NCBI GenBank assembly: GCA_041663285.1
Contig: JBAZSP010000010.1
Location: forward strand, 1-37,766
Length of the DNA: 37,766 nucleotides
Source: UBA1435 sp041663285
GTDB taxonomy: Bacteria; Patescibacteriota; Microgenomatia; UBA12405
Reading direction: 5' to 3'
Shown here: piece by piece, positions 8,276 to 17,354 of the stretch
Layout of the letters: each line of letters opens with the position of its first letter
How positions within the stretch are numbered: position 1 is the first letter of the stretch
Program-made: the position numbers and the translations under genes
Notes under the pieces: model-generated
The model's input: the letters and a program-made list of their open reading frames with translations, nothing else
Databases searched by the model: none
Told to the model about the DNA's origin: nothing

Positions 8276-8536
8276 TCATATATATAAGGAACACCCAAAA
8301 AGCTGCTTACAATTTAAACATTTGAATTGAGGAATGCTTTTTAGGGGTAATTTATCTAAACCAGTGTATAAAGATGAATTAAAAATTCTATCTAGATACA
8401 TTCTCTTTAGAGTTCCGGGGCCGTCTTTTTGATAAAAACATATTGGCTGATTGCACATAGCACAAGATATCTCTAAAAGTCGGGAGAGGCCACCACGGAC
8501 TTTCTTGTATTTATCGCTTTTAAATTTAAAATCCAC
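8276..8536 (-). CDS. Small zinc-ribbon-like protein
   Basis: The 86-residue protein has two CxxC pairs: CAMCNQPIC (about 26-34) and CLNCKQLFGC (about 73-82), spaced as in a small zinc ribbon. Between them lies YQKDGPGTLKRMYLDRI. I recall similar small proteins from Patescibacteria but give no name. The start is GTG at 8534-8536; a TAAAAT box stands nine bases upstream. No signal peptide; probably cytoplasmic. Confidence 0.65.
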   Translation of the reverse strand: MDFKFKSDKYKKVRGGLSRLLEISCAMCNQPICFYQKDGPGTLKRMYLDRIFNSSLYTGLDKLPLKSIPQFKCLNCKQLFGCSLYI

Positions 8537-8545
8537 AGTAGATAG

Positions 8546-8551
8546 ATTTTA
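8546..8551 (-). promoter_or_regulatory. -10 box (TAAAAT) before the GTG start of the zinc-ribbon gene
   Basis: TAAAAT nine bases before GTG at 8536. Confidence 0.4.
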
Positions 8552-8713
8552 GCAAAGGTTCGAAAATCATTCTGCATTGCCGGAGTAGTTCTAAAATATA
8601 TGGGAATTGGAGGTGTCTCGTGCCGCGACTCCGCCCGCGGCCAGCGCCAAGAATGGGTTAATTTTGTATTTTGACGTACAATTAAGGGAAGAGGGGAGAA
8701 AGTAAAAATATTT

Positions 8714-9232
8714 ATGACTAAAAATAGACTATATATTCTCTGCGGTATTCCATTTTCTGGCAAATCAGTTCTGGCTAATGAATTAGTAAAAAGATATGGC
8801 TACACGAGAATTGACCTTGATGAAGTGAAGTTTCAAATTTTTGGAAAAGATATTACCGATAGCGAAATTGACCAGGCAGGGTGGGATAAAATTTATCAAG
8901 AAATGTATAGGAAGATCGAAGACAACTAAAAACAAGAAAAAACAGTAGTTCACGACACTGGCAATTTCACCAAATACGAGAGAGGATTAGTAAGGCAAAT
9001 CGCCGATAAGTTATCGATTCCGGCTATAACAATATTTGTTGAGACCCCAAAATCAATTGCATGGGAAAGGTTGTTGAAAAATAGGCAAACCAAGGAGAGA
9101 TTTGATGTTAGTGATGAAGGTTTTGAGAGTACAGTAAAAGAAATGGAGCCGCCACTGGCCGACGAAGAATCGATAACTTATAAATATCCAACGGATATTG
9201 ATCGATGGATTCAAAATAATTTTAACGAATAA
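8714..9232 (+). pseudogene. P-loop kinase (AAA_33 type), interrupted by one in-frame TAA
   Basis: The first 71 codons contain a typical Walker A loop (LCGIPFSGKSVLANELVKRYG, about residues 9-29) and IDLDEVKFQIFG. A TAA at 8927-8929 stops translation, but the same frame continues without another stop to 9230-9232 with clear kinase sequence: KTVVHDTGNFTKYERG, then IPAITIFVETPKSIAWERLL and KNRQTKERFDVS. The whole frame would give about 172 residues, the usual length of this family, which phosphorylates small molecules or RNA ends. A single T-to-A change (TTA Leu to TAA) explains the break. It is either a young pseudogene or a base error. TAAAAA lies five bases before ATG. Confidence 0.7.
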
Positions 9233-9258
9233 ATAAATTGACCTAAGAGTACTGACGT

Positions 9259-9576
9259 TTATTTCCCAAACTTATCTATACAATATCCCAAACCCGAACC
9301 TAAAATTAGAGTCACAATAAAAATGGGTACAAGGGAAATTGGTTCTTGCCAGCCAATAAGTATGGCAGATGGAATAAGGACTAAAAAGGAAATGACCACA
9401 CCCTTGACTGGACCTTTGAGCGGAAGATTTGAACTAGCAATCAAAAAACCGGAAACTACCCACAATAAAAAAGCAGAAAGATTAGCGTCCCAAGTTAGTC
9501 CTTGAATAATCATAGGGACCAAATCAACGAGGCCAGCTAAGACACCAAAGGTGATTCCTTGTTTGATTTTTCTCAT
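9259..9576 (-). CDS. Small membrane protein, four helices
   Basis: The 105-residue protein has four hydrophobic segments (about 9-25, 33-47, 57-75, 80-100) and a short basic N-terminus. The sequence GVLAGLVDLVPMIIQ in the first helix resembles small prokaryotic membrane proteins of unknown function seen in Patescibacteria and archaea. A TATGAT box (9585-9590) lies eight bases before ATG, with no Shine-Dalgarno sequence. Function unknown. Confidence 0.7.
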   Translation of the reverse strand: MRKIKQGITFGVLAGLVDLVPMIIQGLTWDANLSAFLLWVVSGFLIASSNLPLKGPVKGVVISFLVLIPSAILIGWQEPISLVPIFIVTLILGSGLGYCIDKFGK

Positions 9577-9584
9577 ATTTACAA

Positions 9585-9590
9585 ATCATA
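9585..9590 (-). promoter_or_regulatory. -10 box (TATGAT) of gene 9259-9576
   Basis: TATGAT eight bases before ATG at 9576. Confidence 0.45.
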
Positions 9591-9632
9591 CAAGAGTTCC
9601 GGCGTCTAAGGTGGGGTATCAAACGTTGGGAC

Positions 9633-11105
9633 CTACTTTAGTTTTTGGTCTTCCTCCATTAGACGCCATGATTGCGCTATTCTTAATGCGGCTCCATAGG
9701 TTATGGTAGTAGTTGAATTTGTTGTAGATCCGTCTAGAGAGGAATTAGACTTTACCCGGACATAACCTGGGATGGGCAGTTTATTCTTTGATATTCTTGT
9801 TGCAAGTGATACGAAAGCATACTGCTCGTGACCAAAGGCATCTTCATGGCGATAGGTTTGACCTAGCAAAGCTTCTACCTTTGTTTTCAGGGAGGGATCA
9901 CAATCATCGGGTGGCGGTGGCCGCTTTTTCTTTTCCGCCTCTTTCTGTATTCTCTTGGCTTCACTCTTTGCCGTTGATGCTTCTGTTTTTAGCCGTTCAA
10001 ACTCAATTCTTTCGGCTTCGGTCAAGCCAAACAGTTCCAGTGTTGGTAAAGGCCAAAGGCGTCGATTTTCAAATATTAATCTTTTTATAGCCTGCTCGGC
10101 TTCAGCTAGCTTACCTTGATGCAATGGTTCTAGTACTTGAATCATTAGTCCTTCTCCCGACTGACCATATTTTCTATTTCTAGTTCTCATAAAAGTTAGA
10201 GCCTGAATTATATTTACAATTTGAGCTCGGGTTTCCGATGGTAGTTGGGAAAAAGACTTATCGGCTGATCGATATACTGAGTCTAAATATCCTCGAAAAA
10301 ACTCTGTACCCATTCGAGACTCAAATTCGGGGCTTTGGGAATTCCCGCCCATTAATCCTAAATATACGTCAGTTTTATGATCAAGAGGTGTTTTGCCATG
10401 TTCGCCCGAAAAATAAACTACCATATTCTGTCGGCCAAAATGCCTAATCTTGTCAAGAACCGGCGATAGCATATGTCTTTTGACTGCAATTCCTAATCTG
10501 GCTAATAAGTGAATTTGATACTCTGGAGAAAAGACCGTATATCCGGCTTGCTCGAAGACGTGACGACGACTGAAGGTTGCTCCTGGATAGGCAGCAAGAA
10601 CTTCAGTAATTATATCTGGATTTAATAAATTAGGATTAATATTAAATAAACTTCTTATCTCTGGAGCAAAAGATAATAGTGAGAAATTTGGCTGGTCTAG
10701 GTCTTCGATTCTGATTAATACTTTTCCACCCGAAACTCCTTCTTTGTAACGAGCTTGAGTGATTTCCGCTCCGCTAACACGCTCTAGTGCATGGTGCCCA
10801 GAAACATCAGATAAGTCATCAATATATTGTTCTCTTAATAAATTTCTCTTGTCTCTGACTTCTTGACTGCTAACTGACCCAAGTAAATGACCTGAATCCC
10901 GAATACCTTGTTTAAGTCTTTTAACAGCCACCATTTGGGTGGATCGATCTAGATTTTGGGCAAGAAGAGCCAATAGACGGGGATATAAATTTTGTGGTTC
11001 AAATAAGTATTCACTGGTTCTGCTTAAGGCCTCATTGGTGATGTCGGGTAGCCGGTAAAAATCATAATAAGGTACTATATTGGGACCTTTATATAATTCT
11101 TTCAT
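9633..11105 (-). CDS. Large hypothetical cytoplasmic protein, about 490 residues
   Basis: I do not recognise the family. There is no signal peptide or membrane helix. An upstream TTG is possible (11121-11123), but ATG at 11103-11105 is better: AAAGGA stands at a good distance before it, one of the few real Shine-Dalgarno sequences here. The first 330 residues are mainly helical with conserved-looking charged and aromatic patches (GHHALERVSGAEITQARY, VYFSGEHGKTPLDHKTDVYL). Residues 365-405 form a charged helix (RLKTEASTAKSEAKRIQKEA) ending in a polyproline stretch, and the last 90 residues form a separate small domain. It may be a lineage-specific protein. Confidence 0.65.
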   Translation of the reverse strand: MKELYKGPNIVPYYDFYRLPDITNEALSRTSEYLFEPQNLYPRLLALLAQNLDRSTQMVAVKRLKQGIRDSGHLLGSVSSQEVRDKRNLLREQYIDDLSDVSGHHALERVSGAEITQARYKEGVSGGKVLIRIEDLDQPNFSLLSFAPEIRSLFNINPNLLNPDIITEVLAAYPGATFSRRHVFEQAGYTVFSPEYQIHLLARLGIAVKRHMLSPVLDKIRHFGRQNMVVYFSGEHGKTPLDHKTDVYLGLMGGNSQSPEFESRMGTEFFRGYLDSVYRSADKSFSQLPSETRAQIVNIIQALTFMRTRNRKYGQSGEGLMIQVLEPLHQGKLAEAEQAIKRLIFENRRLWPLPTLELFGLTEAERIEFERLKTEASTAKSEAKRIQKEAEKKKRPPPPDDCDPSLKTKVEALLGQTYRHEDAFGHEQYAFVSLATRISKNKLPIPGYVRVKSNSSLDGSTTNSTTTITYGAALRIAQSWRLMEEDQKLK

Positions 11106-11240
11106 GGCTAATAATCCTTTCAAGAATTTTAACAGCTATAGGATGGAGGAATTTTGGGTGTGTGGTATGGGGCATCTTTGTTTCTAATCGTGTATGTTTA
11201 GAGTAGAATTGCCACCGCTGCCGATAACTTTAGACTAGTT

Positions 11241-14200
11241 TTAATCTACGGTCCTAGCTATCCGGATCACATACAGCGGTAAATACTTTTTTACTGTTCC
11301 GCCTCTTTTGTCGTCGGCTTCAACCTTAACCTGGTAGATACCCGTTCTGGTAGTTATCCCATAAATTGTGCAGTTAGTCTTACCCTTGGTGTTAACGCAG
11401 GAATATTTTATTCCTACCGGTAGACCACTGATTTTTACGCTCAGCAGATCGCTATCTTTGTCTTGGACAATAATCCTGGCTTGGTACTGTTTGCCTACTT
11501 GGGCTGATGGTAATATTTTGGTAATCACTTCCGGGATAGAATTTGGCTTAGGGGTAACTGTCGGCGTCGGGACATTTGTGGGGGTATTGGTGGGAGTTGG
11601 AGTTGGGGTATTGGTGGGAGTGTTGGTGGGTACTAAAGTCGGAGTAATTGTTGGTTGAGCGACATTAATATACCGGATAGTACCTTGGGCAACTCCATCA
11701 AAGCGATAGGGCGAGCTATCGACTAGGCTATTGTCAAAATGCCAAAGTCCCATAGTATTTTCATCAACTATTAAGGGAGACATGTATTTTCCGGCAGCCC
11801 AATCGCCAGCGACATCCCGGGCAAAATTGGATATCCTTACTTCGTCGAGCTTGAGATTGGTATTGGTTTTTCCAATAATTAAGGGCAGAGAATAATCATT
11901 GGGCGATTCACGTGACTCATTGAGGGCTGAATCGTCGACCAATCGGCCGTTAATAAACAACTTAACGCGGCTGTTCCCATAAACTGCGGCCAGATGATAC
12001 CAATTGTTGGGGATGAATAAAAGTTTCGGTAAATTGCTTGAAAATACTAATCCCTTTTCAGTGTCCGATTTATGAAAAAAAAGTGTCTGGAAATCTTCAG
12101 ACATAGCATTGGTACCAAGCAATAACGCGTATAGATCTCCCTCGCCCGAAGAGGGAAAGTTAACACGTTTGTTGATAATCCAGCTGTTAGTGTCAAGAGA
12201 ATAGGAATCGCGGTTGACCCAAAACTCTACCGTCAAATCTTGGTTAATATTCAGTTGTGGCTTTTGCTCGTTTATCGGCACCTGGACGAAGCTGTTCATA
12301 TCGGGCGATAAGGCAATGGCTGTTCCAAACTCGGCTGGTAATTCACTAAATCCTGGCGGAACCGGCGTTGGAGTCAAAGTAGCAACGGGGGTGGATGTCG
12401 GAATCACCCTTGGCGGAGCCCAATTACTGGTCCTGGCGGCATTGTGGCCATACATCGGCCAATCAATGTGTTGAGGGGAATAAGGATTGTCCGTCTTAAA
12501 CACAAATATTTTGGTGTTGGAATAATAAGTTTCCTGCCCCAGAGCAATTACTTCGACTTTGGCGTCAGCATCAATGTCGGCAACTGAGGGAGTTGAGGAA
12601 ATGTATACTTTTTTAGGCCAGCCGGGAACTAAGTTCCCCTTAAAGTCATAGGCAAAAAATCCATTAACCGAGTCGTTGCCGGGAGTACAGCCAATAATAA
12701 TTTCGGAAAACCCATCGCTATTGATATCGGCTAAGGCAGCGCCACGATTAAAATTACAGACTTCGGGATAAATTACATTCTCAGCCGTACCGTTGGCATC
12801 GTAAACCATAACCTGGTATTTGTTGGTGCCAAAGACCAATTCAATAGTTGTGTCGTTGTCGATATCCCCAACGGCTATACTGGAATAGCGAGTGTTCCCC
12901 TTAAGATAATCGGACTTTGGCCAGCCGGGAAAATTACTGCCATCACTTTTGAAAACCCATACCTTTCCATTTAAACCTAGGTCTGATGGACTAGAAGAAA
13001 CGATCACCTCGGATTTTTTGTCACCGTCCAGATCGGCCAGGGTGGGCTTGGAATAACTTACCATCCCCTCTAAGTTTCGTTTCCACATTAAGGAGCCGTC
13101 GTTTTTGTAGACGATGACGTCGCCTTCTTTGGAAAAAATAATTTCTTGACGGGTGTCGTTGTCTAAATCAGAAACAGACATATAATCCGAACCTCCGGAG
13201 GATAAGGTGAATGAGCTTTCGAAAGCATCGCTATTGAAAATATAGAGTTTATTATTGTTTGAGTTATAGGCAATAACTTCCTTTTGGCCGTCATTATCGA
13301 TATCGATGACTACGGGATGATTAAAATAGCCTATTTTGGGCCAGGAACTGTCGATTTCTGCCCCTTGGGAATTCAGGGCGTGGATATTATATTCGCTAAC
13401 ACAGCTCGTCAAAGAGGGACAATAATAGGCATAAACCCTAACGATGATCTCCTTTAGTCCGTCGTTATTGATATCACCAGCGGCAGGAACACTATAAGAA
13501 GCATTGCCAGATAGCTCACCCCCTAAGTATTTTGGCCAGCCAGGCAGTAAATTGCCACCAGGAGACCAAACATAAACATTACCATCATCAGCACCGGCAA
13601 TGACCTCCTTCTGGCCATCATTATTTATATCTTCCACCAAAAAATCGGTGCGATCCGGCTGATAGGAAACATCTGCCTTGCCTACAGTTTTGGGCCAACC
13701 TGGCCCTCCAGAGTTATCTAAATTAACGACAACTCTTCTTTCGAAATTAGAGTTATTCTGGCCGGAGATTAACAGCCTTAAAGTCCAAATACCGTTTTGA
13801 TAGGAGGAAGTATCGATAGTTCCAATTAAATTGTTATCTACCGGACTATTGCCGTCGCCAGCCAAAATTATACCGTTATTGGTCCATGAGGGTGGATTTT
13901 CGCCCTGGCCTATTTCGAGACGATAGGAGACAAACGACCTGCCACCAACAGTTCCAGTAACCCGGACAGTGGCGCCAACAAGGCTTTCCGGCTCCGGTGA
14001 TATGATATCTCCGTAAGGCACAATATTATTTGCTATTAATGATTCGACTGACTTCTGGCTATTGATTCGGCCTGACGAAAAACTACTGTCCCGGCCCGGG
14101 GAGCCTAAATCATCTGTATTGGATTCGATCAAGGATTTGAGATCGATAAGCGATAATTTGGAATCAATACTCAACAATAAAGCGGCAAGCCCGGTGACGT

Positions 14201-15638
14201 GGGGACAAGCCATGGAAGTGCCGCTTTTGACGGCATATGAACCCGGTACGGTACTAAGGATAAAACTACCGGGAGCAACAACGTCAACGGAGTTAATCCC
14301 ATAATTGGAAAACGAAGACAATTTATCATAACGATCAGTAGAAGAAACAGAAAGAATGTTGGGTAAGTTATAACACGATGGATAGTCGGGGGTGATGTCG
14401 AGATTGTGAGCATCATTTCCCGAAGCTACCATAAATAGGCTACCGATACTGTTGGCTTCATTGATAGCGTCATACAAGGTTTTTGAATAACCACCGCCAC
14501 CCCAGCTGTTATTGGTAATTTTCGCTCCCATAAAGTTGGCATATCTGACAGCCCTGGCGGCGTCGTCCGTGAGCCCTCGGCCTTGCGAGTCCAGAAATTT
14601 TAAGGCCATTAATTTTACTTTGGGGCTAATTCCGGCAATTCCAAGCGAATTATTAAATACGGCTCCGATAGTACCGGAAACATGGGTTCCGTGGCCGGCA
14701 TCATCCATCGGATCGCTGGAATTTGAAACAAAATTCCATCCGAAAATATCGTCAATATAACCATTTTGGTCATCGTCAATGCCGTTGCCCTTAATTTCAC
14801 CCGGATTTACCCAGATGTTATCTTTTAGATCTTCATGGTCGTAATCAATTCCGGAATCAATCACTCCGACAAGGACCTGGGTGCTTCCCGATGATAACTC
14901 CCAAGATTCGGGAAGGTCAATGTCGGCGTCCACAGTTCCCCCTTCCTGACCGGTATTATTTAAACCCCAAAGCTGATTAAAATCCGGATCATTGGGAATT
15001 AAGCTTCCTTTGACTATGTAGTTGGGCTCAACATATTCAATTTCGGGGCTTTGGGCTAATTCAAGAATTATGTCTTCGATGGCGATTTTGGGATTAAAGG
15101 TCAGTTTGTAGGTTTTTGATAAATCAATTTTGGAGAATTGGTCTTCATTTATTTTTCTTTCACCTTTGGTAATTTGGAGGGTAAATTTTTGCTTGAATTT
15201 GGCAATCTCCTGGCTAGGAGAAACGGCTCCTTTGAAAACTTTTTCGACTTTGGCGATTCTAAACTTTTTGTTTAAAGATTGAATCGAGCGGGGAACGGTT
15301 GAAAGATCGAGCTGAGTAAAATCCCATGAAGCTGAGTCAAGCCCAAGGGAATTAACATTACCGGAGCTAAATTCCTCTTTTGATTTTAACGGCAGAAATT
15401 GGCTTTTTAATTTAATTATTACCTCACCTTCGGCTGACTCGGGAACTAGCGCACTGTTATTGAAACCAACAGGAGGTAAAAATGCTTCGGCGGCCTTTTT
15501 GGTAAGCGAACTCCTTTTAGTAACTAAGCCCAATGACAGGGACAAGACCAGCAGAGAAAAAATTACCAATCCAAGGATGGCGAGTAAAGAGTTACTGTAC
15601 CCAATCTTTTTAAAAATACTTCGGGGGACCTTTTTCAT
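11241..15638 (-). CDS. Giant secreted subtilisin-like protease with FG-GAP, LamG and Ig-like modules
   Basis: Counting from ATG at 15638 the protein has 1465 residues. Order: membrane-spanning signal segment (about 16-38); a propeptide-like region (60-215); peptidase S8 domain with Asp261 (VIDSGIDYDHEDL), His316 (GHGTHVSG), the oxyanion Asn408 (ASGN) and Ser475 (GTSMACPHV); an Ig-like stretch; about eight FG-GAP/VCBS repeats of the type DINNDGLKEIIV, expected to form a calcium-binding beta-propeller; a Thr/Pro stalk; a LamG/concanavalin-like domain (about 1120-1310); a longer TPTPT stalk; and a C-terminal putative Ig domain. All catalytic residues are present, so it should cut proteins on or outside the cell. 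TATAAT lies four bases before the ATG. Confidence 0.93.
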   Translation of the reverse strand: MKKVPRSIFKKIGYSNSLLAILGLVIFSLLVLSLSLGLVTKRSSLTKKAAEAFLPPVGFNNSALVPESAEGEVIIKLKSQFLPLKSKEEFSSGNVNSLGLDSASWDFTQLDLSTVPRSIQSLNKKFRIAKVEKVFKGAVSPSQEIAKFKQKFTLQITKGERKINEDQFSKIDLSKTYKLTFNPKIAIEDIILELAQSPEIEYVEPNYIVKGSLIPNDPDFNQLWGLNNTGQEGGTVDADIDLPESWELSSGSTQVLVGVIDSGIDYDHEDLKDNIWVNPGEIKGNGIDDDQNGYIDDIFGWNFVSNSSDPMDDAGHGTHVSGTIGAVFNNSLGIAGISPKVKLMALKFLDSQGRGLTDDAARAVRYANFMGAKITNNSWGGGGYSKTLYDAINEANSIGSLFMVASGNDAHNLDITPDYPSCYNLPNILSVSSTDRYDKLSSFSNYGINSVDVVAPGSFILSTVPGSYAVKSGTSMACPHVTGLAALLLSIDSKLSLIDLKSLIESNTDDLGSPGRDSSFSSGRINSQKSVESLIANNIVPYGDIISPEPESLVGATVRVTGTVGGRSFVSYRLEIGQGENPPSWTNNGIILAGDGNSPVDNNLIGTIDTSSYQNGIWTLRLLISGQNNSNFERRVVVNLDNSGGPGWPKTVGKADVSYQPDRTDFLVEDINNDGQKEVIAGADDGNVYVWSPGGNLLPGWPKYLGGELSGNASYSVPAAGDINNDGLKEIIVRVYAYYCPSLTSCVSEYNIHALNSQGAEIDSSWPKIGYFNHPVVIDIDNDGQKEVIAYNSNNNKLYIFNSDAFESSFTLSSGGSDYMSVSDLDNDTRQEIIFSKEGDVIVYKNDGSLMWKRNLEGMVSYSKPTLADLDGDKKSEVIVSSSPSDLGLNGKVWVFKSDGSNFPGWPKSDYLKGNTRYSSIAVGDIDNDTTIELVFGTNKYQVMVYDANGTAENVIYPEVCNFNRGAALADINSDGFSEIIIGCTPGNDSVNGFFAYDFKGNLVPGWPKKVYISSTPSVADIDADAKVEVIALGQETYYSNTKIFVFKTDNPYSPQHIDWPMYGHNAARTSNWAPPRVIPTSTPVATLTPTPVPPGFSELPAEFGTAIALSPDMNSFVQVPINEQKPQLNINQDLTVEFWVNRDSYSLDTNSWIINKRVNFPSSGEGDLYALLLGTNAMSEDFQTLFFHKSDTEKGLVFSSNLPKLLFIPNNWYHLAAVYGNSRVKLFINGRLVDDSALNESRESPNDYSLPLIIGKTNTNLKLDEVRISNFARDVAGDWAAGKYMSPLIVDENTMGLWHFDNSLVDSSPYRFDGVAQGTIRYINVAQPTITPTLVPTNTPTNTPTPTPTNTPTNVPTPTVTPKPNSIPEVITKILPSAQVGKQYQARIIVQDKDSDLLSVKISGLPVGIKYSCVNTKGKTNCTIYGITTRTGIYQVKVEADDKRGGTVKKYLPLYVIRIARTVD
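11560..11660 (+). repeat. G-rich low-complexity stretch coding for the Thr/Pro stalk
   Basis: The plus strand reads as irregular GTTGGTGGGAGT units with several G-runs of three or more; the minus strand encodes the protease stalk of TPTNTP units. The repeats are prone to slippage, so stalk length may vary between strains. The G-runs could fold into a quadruplex. Confidence 0.5.
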
Positions 15639-15642
15639 TAAA

Positions 15643-15648
15643 ATTATA
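15643..15648 (-). promoter_or_regulatory. -10 box (TATAAT) of the subtilase gene
   Basis: TATAAT four bases before ATG at 15638. It decides this start: the upstream alternative at 15674 would place the box inside the coding region. Confidence 0.55.
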
Positions 15649-15762
15649 ATGGGGCTTACTGATAAATAAGTCAATAGGCCTTGGGATGATCGGAGAATGA
15701 TGCTTCACTAAACCAAACGACTTTGATGGCTTCCAGACGAAGGGGGTATTTTTTAAAACTCG

Positions 15763-16281
15763 TTAGCGACTGGACTTCCCTGTTGGATTCAATTTCGGAC
15801 GAGATGTGTTAATTAACGCTGACGGTGATAATTTATTAATCCATTTTTCGGCCCTTTCCAGTTCACCAGAGACGACGGGACCTTTTGTGTTTTTTACAAT
15901 GAATCCTTCGGGGGCAACAACTAACTGGCCACCTTTCTCTACTAAGCTCTTGGCCATTTTTGGGGCAGCGTAACCAATAGTTCTAACTAAAAGCTTTAAG
16001 GCAAAGTTTAGATTACTCTCTAAAAACCGGGTATCGAATGCGGCGACTTTAATTCCCTTAAGAGCATTCGAGGGTAGTTGGCTTAAAAACTGCTGCACTG
16101 CTTTTGTTGGCTGACCACCTTGGGTGGGTGAACCAACGATCAATAAATCCAATTTTTCAAAATCGCTTAAAATTACTTCGCCAACTTTTGTCGTCTTGGC
16201 TGATGGTAAAAATTTAGCCACGGCCAGAGCAATATTTTTGGTATTGCCATATTGGGAGTCGTAAACTATAAGAGTGTTCAT
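15763..16281 (-). CDS. Flavodoxin-like protein
   Basis: The 172-residue protein opens with LIVYDSQYGNTKNIA (residues 4-18), the phosphate-binding loop of flavodoxins that holds FMN, and continues with LLIVGSPTQGGQPTKAVQQFL (about 50-70), the second FMN loop, and VAAFDTRF. The length fits single-domain flavodoxins; a Ser/Pro-rich tail of 20 residues is extra. It should carry electrons in the cytoplasm. Its redox partner is unknown. It lies downstream of the arsM-like gene on the same strand, 221 bases away, so co-transcription is possible but not shown. Confidence 0.88.
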   Translation of the reverse strand: MNTLIVYDSQYGNTKNIALAVAKFLPSAKTTKVGEVILSDFEKLDLLIVGSPTQGGQPTKAVQQFLSQLPSNALKGIKVAAFDTRFLESNLNFALKLLVRTIGYAAPKMAKSLVEKGGQLVVAPEGFIVKNTKGPVVSGELERAEKWINKLSPSALINTSRPKLNPTGKSSR

Positions 16282-16484
16282 GGCGTTTAGTGCTTAAAAT
16301 ATTAATTTACCAACCTGATACCGGGAGCCCTGCTTTTTAAACTTTTTAGCAATTAATGGAGAAAGAAAGGTGATGGTCATCATAGTAATTGGGGTTTCCA
16401 AGTGAACCAGGTTATTTTCTTAAAATTATCTATTATTTCCATATATTCAATTTACACTTACAATAGGCACTATTACAACTATCA

Positions 16485-16502
16485 AGGTAAAGATATTTAC
16501 CT
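16485..16502 (-). terminator. Hairpin directly after the arsM stop codon
   Basis: AGGTAAA-TATC-TTTACCT on the minus strand is a perfect 7-bp stem with a four-base loop, starting one base after the TAG of the methyltransferase gene. No T-run follows, so it may protect the 3' end rather than terminate. Confidence 0.35.
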
Positions 16503-17246
16503 CTATTTAGTTGCTGAGTAGGTGATGCTTAACCCATACTCCGGCAGAAAAGCAGGGGTTTCTTGGTGGATTTTGATATTGGTAAAACCGGTTTGTTTAA
16601 GAAGGCTTAAATAATCGGCTTTTAAGATGGCTCCGCTGACACAACCAACTAACATGTCTTTATTGTTTTTTAGGTCATCGGGCAGGGGCTTAACCAGGAC
16701 AACATCAGAAACCATAAGACGGCCACCGGATTTAAGAACGCGATAGATTTCCTTAAATACTTTTGCTTTATCGGGCGCGAGATTGATTGCACAATTACTG
16801 ATAACAACATTGACGCTATTGTCATCAACCGGAAGATCTTCAATGTCGCCTTTTTTAAATTCGACATTGGTATAGCCGCCTCTTTTAGCATTTTCATTAG
16901 CTTTGGTCAACATTTCATCCGTCATATCAACACCGATAGCTCTTCCCATTTTGCCAACTTTTTTGGCCGCCAAGAAAACATCAAAACCAGTACCTGAACC
17001 AAGGTCTAATACTACTTCCCCTTGCTGAAGAGATGCAATAGCTGTAGGATTGCCGCAACCAAGACCTAAATTGGCACCATCCGGCACTGAAGACATTTCT
17101 TCTTGAGAGTAACCAAGCTCCCCCGACTGCTTTTGAACCGTTATATTGGAACCGCAACAGCTGCCGCAACCACACTGATTGGAAGCTTTGGCAATTTGGG
17201 CATACCCGTTTTTAACTATTTTTTTGATATCGCTGGGATTGGCCAT
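16503..17246 (-). CDS. arsM: Arsenite S-adenosylmethionine methyltransferase
   Basis: The 247-residue protein is a class I SAM methyltransferase with the ArsM signature. GYSQEEMSSVPDGANLGLGC (45-64) continues into GNPTA, and motif I is VVLDLGSGTGFDVFLAA (78-94). The three conserved As(III)-binding cysteines are present at 64 (GLGCGNP), 152 (SNCAINL) and 202 (VGCVSGA); an extra cysteine cluster CGCGSCC lies at 25-31. ArsM methylates arsenite to volatile or less toxic forms in the cytoplasm. No arsR is next to it, so regulation by arsenic is not shown. A TAAAAT box is six bases before the ATG. Confidence 0.9.
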   Translation of the reverse strand: MANPSDIKKIVKNGYAQIAKASNQCGCGSCCGSNITVQKQSGELGYSQEEMSSVPDGANLGLGCGNPTAIASLQQGEVVLDLGSGTGFDVFLAAKKVGKMGRAIGVDMTDEMLTKANENAKRGGYTNVEFKKGDIEDLPVDDNSVNVVISNCAINLAPDKAKVFKEIYRVLKSGGRLMVSDVVLVKPLPDDLKNNKDMLVGCVSGAILKADYLSLLKQTGFTNIKIHQETPAFLPEYGLSITYSATK

Positions 17247-17252
17247 GGTTTG

Positions 17253-17258
17253 ATTTTA
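17253..17258 (-). promoter_or_regulatory. -10 box (TAAAAT) of arsM
   Basis: TAAAAT sits six bases before the ATG at 17246 on the minus strand, without a Shine-Dalgarno sequence. No ArsR-like inverted repeat was seen near it. Confidence 0.45.
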
Positions 17259-17354
17259 GCAGAGCCGAGATGTGCCAAATAAAGACAGAGATAAAATGGA
17301 TAAATGAATCTCCAGCTGGTAGGCACCTAGATCCCTACAGGGCATGGTTTTAAA

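Noticed and set aside
641..9232. Alternative genetic code with TGA read as an amino acid
   Set aside because: TGA would repair only part of one gene. TAG and TAA also interrupt genes, and TGA ends intact genes of normal length (DUF1428 at 19819, APH-type kinase at 32660).
11368..11658. Val/Gly-rich plus-strand frame opposite the protease stalk
   Set aside because: It is the mirror of the Thr/Pro coding repeat on the minus strand and has no promoter or conserved features.
14062..14760. Plus-strand frames opposite the subtilase domain
   Set aside because: They lie wholly within the conserved peptidase S8 coding sequence with all catalytic residues on the minus strand.
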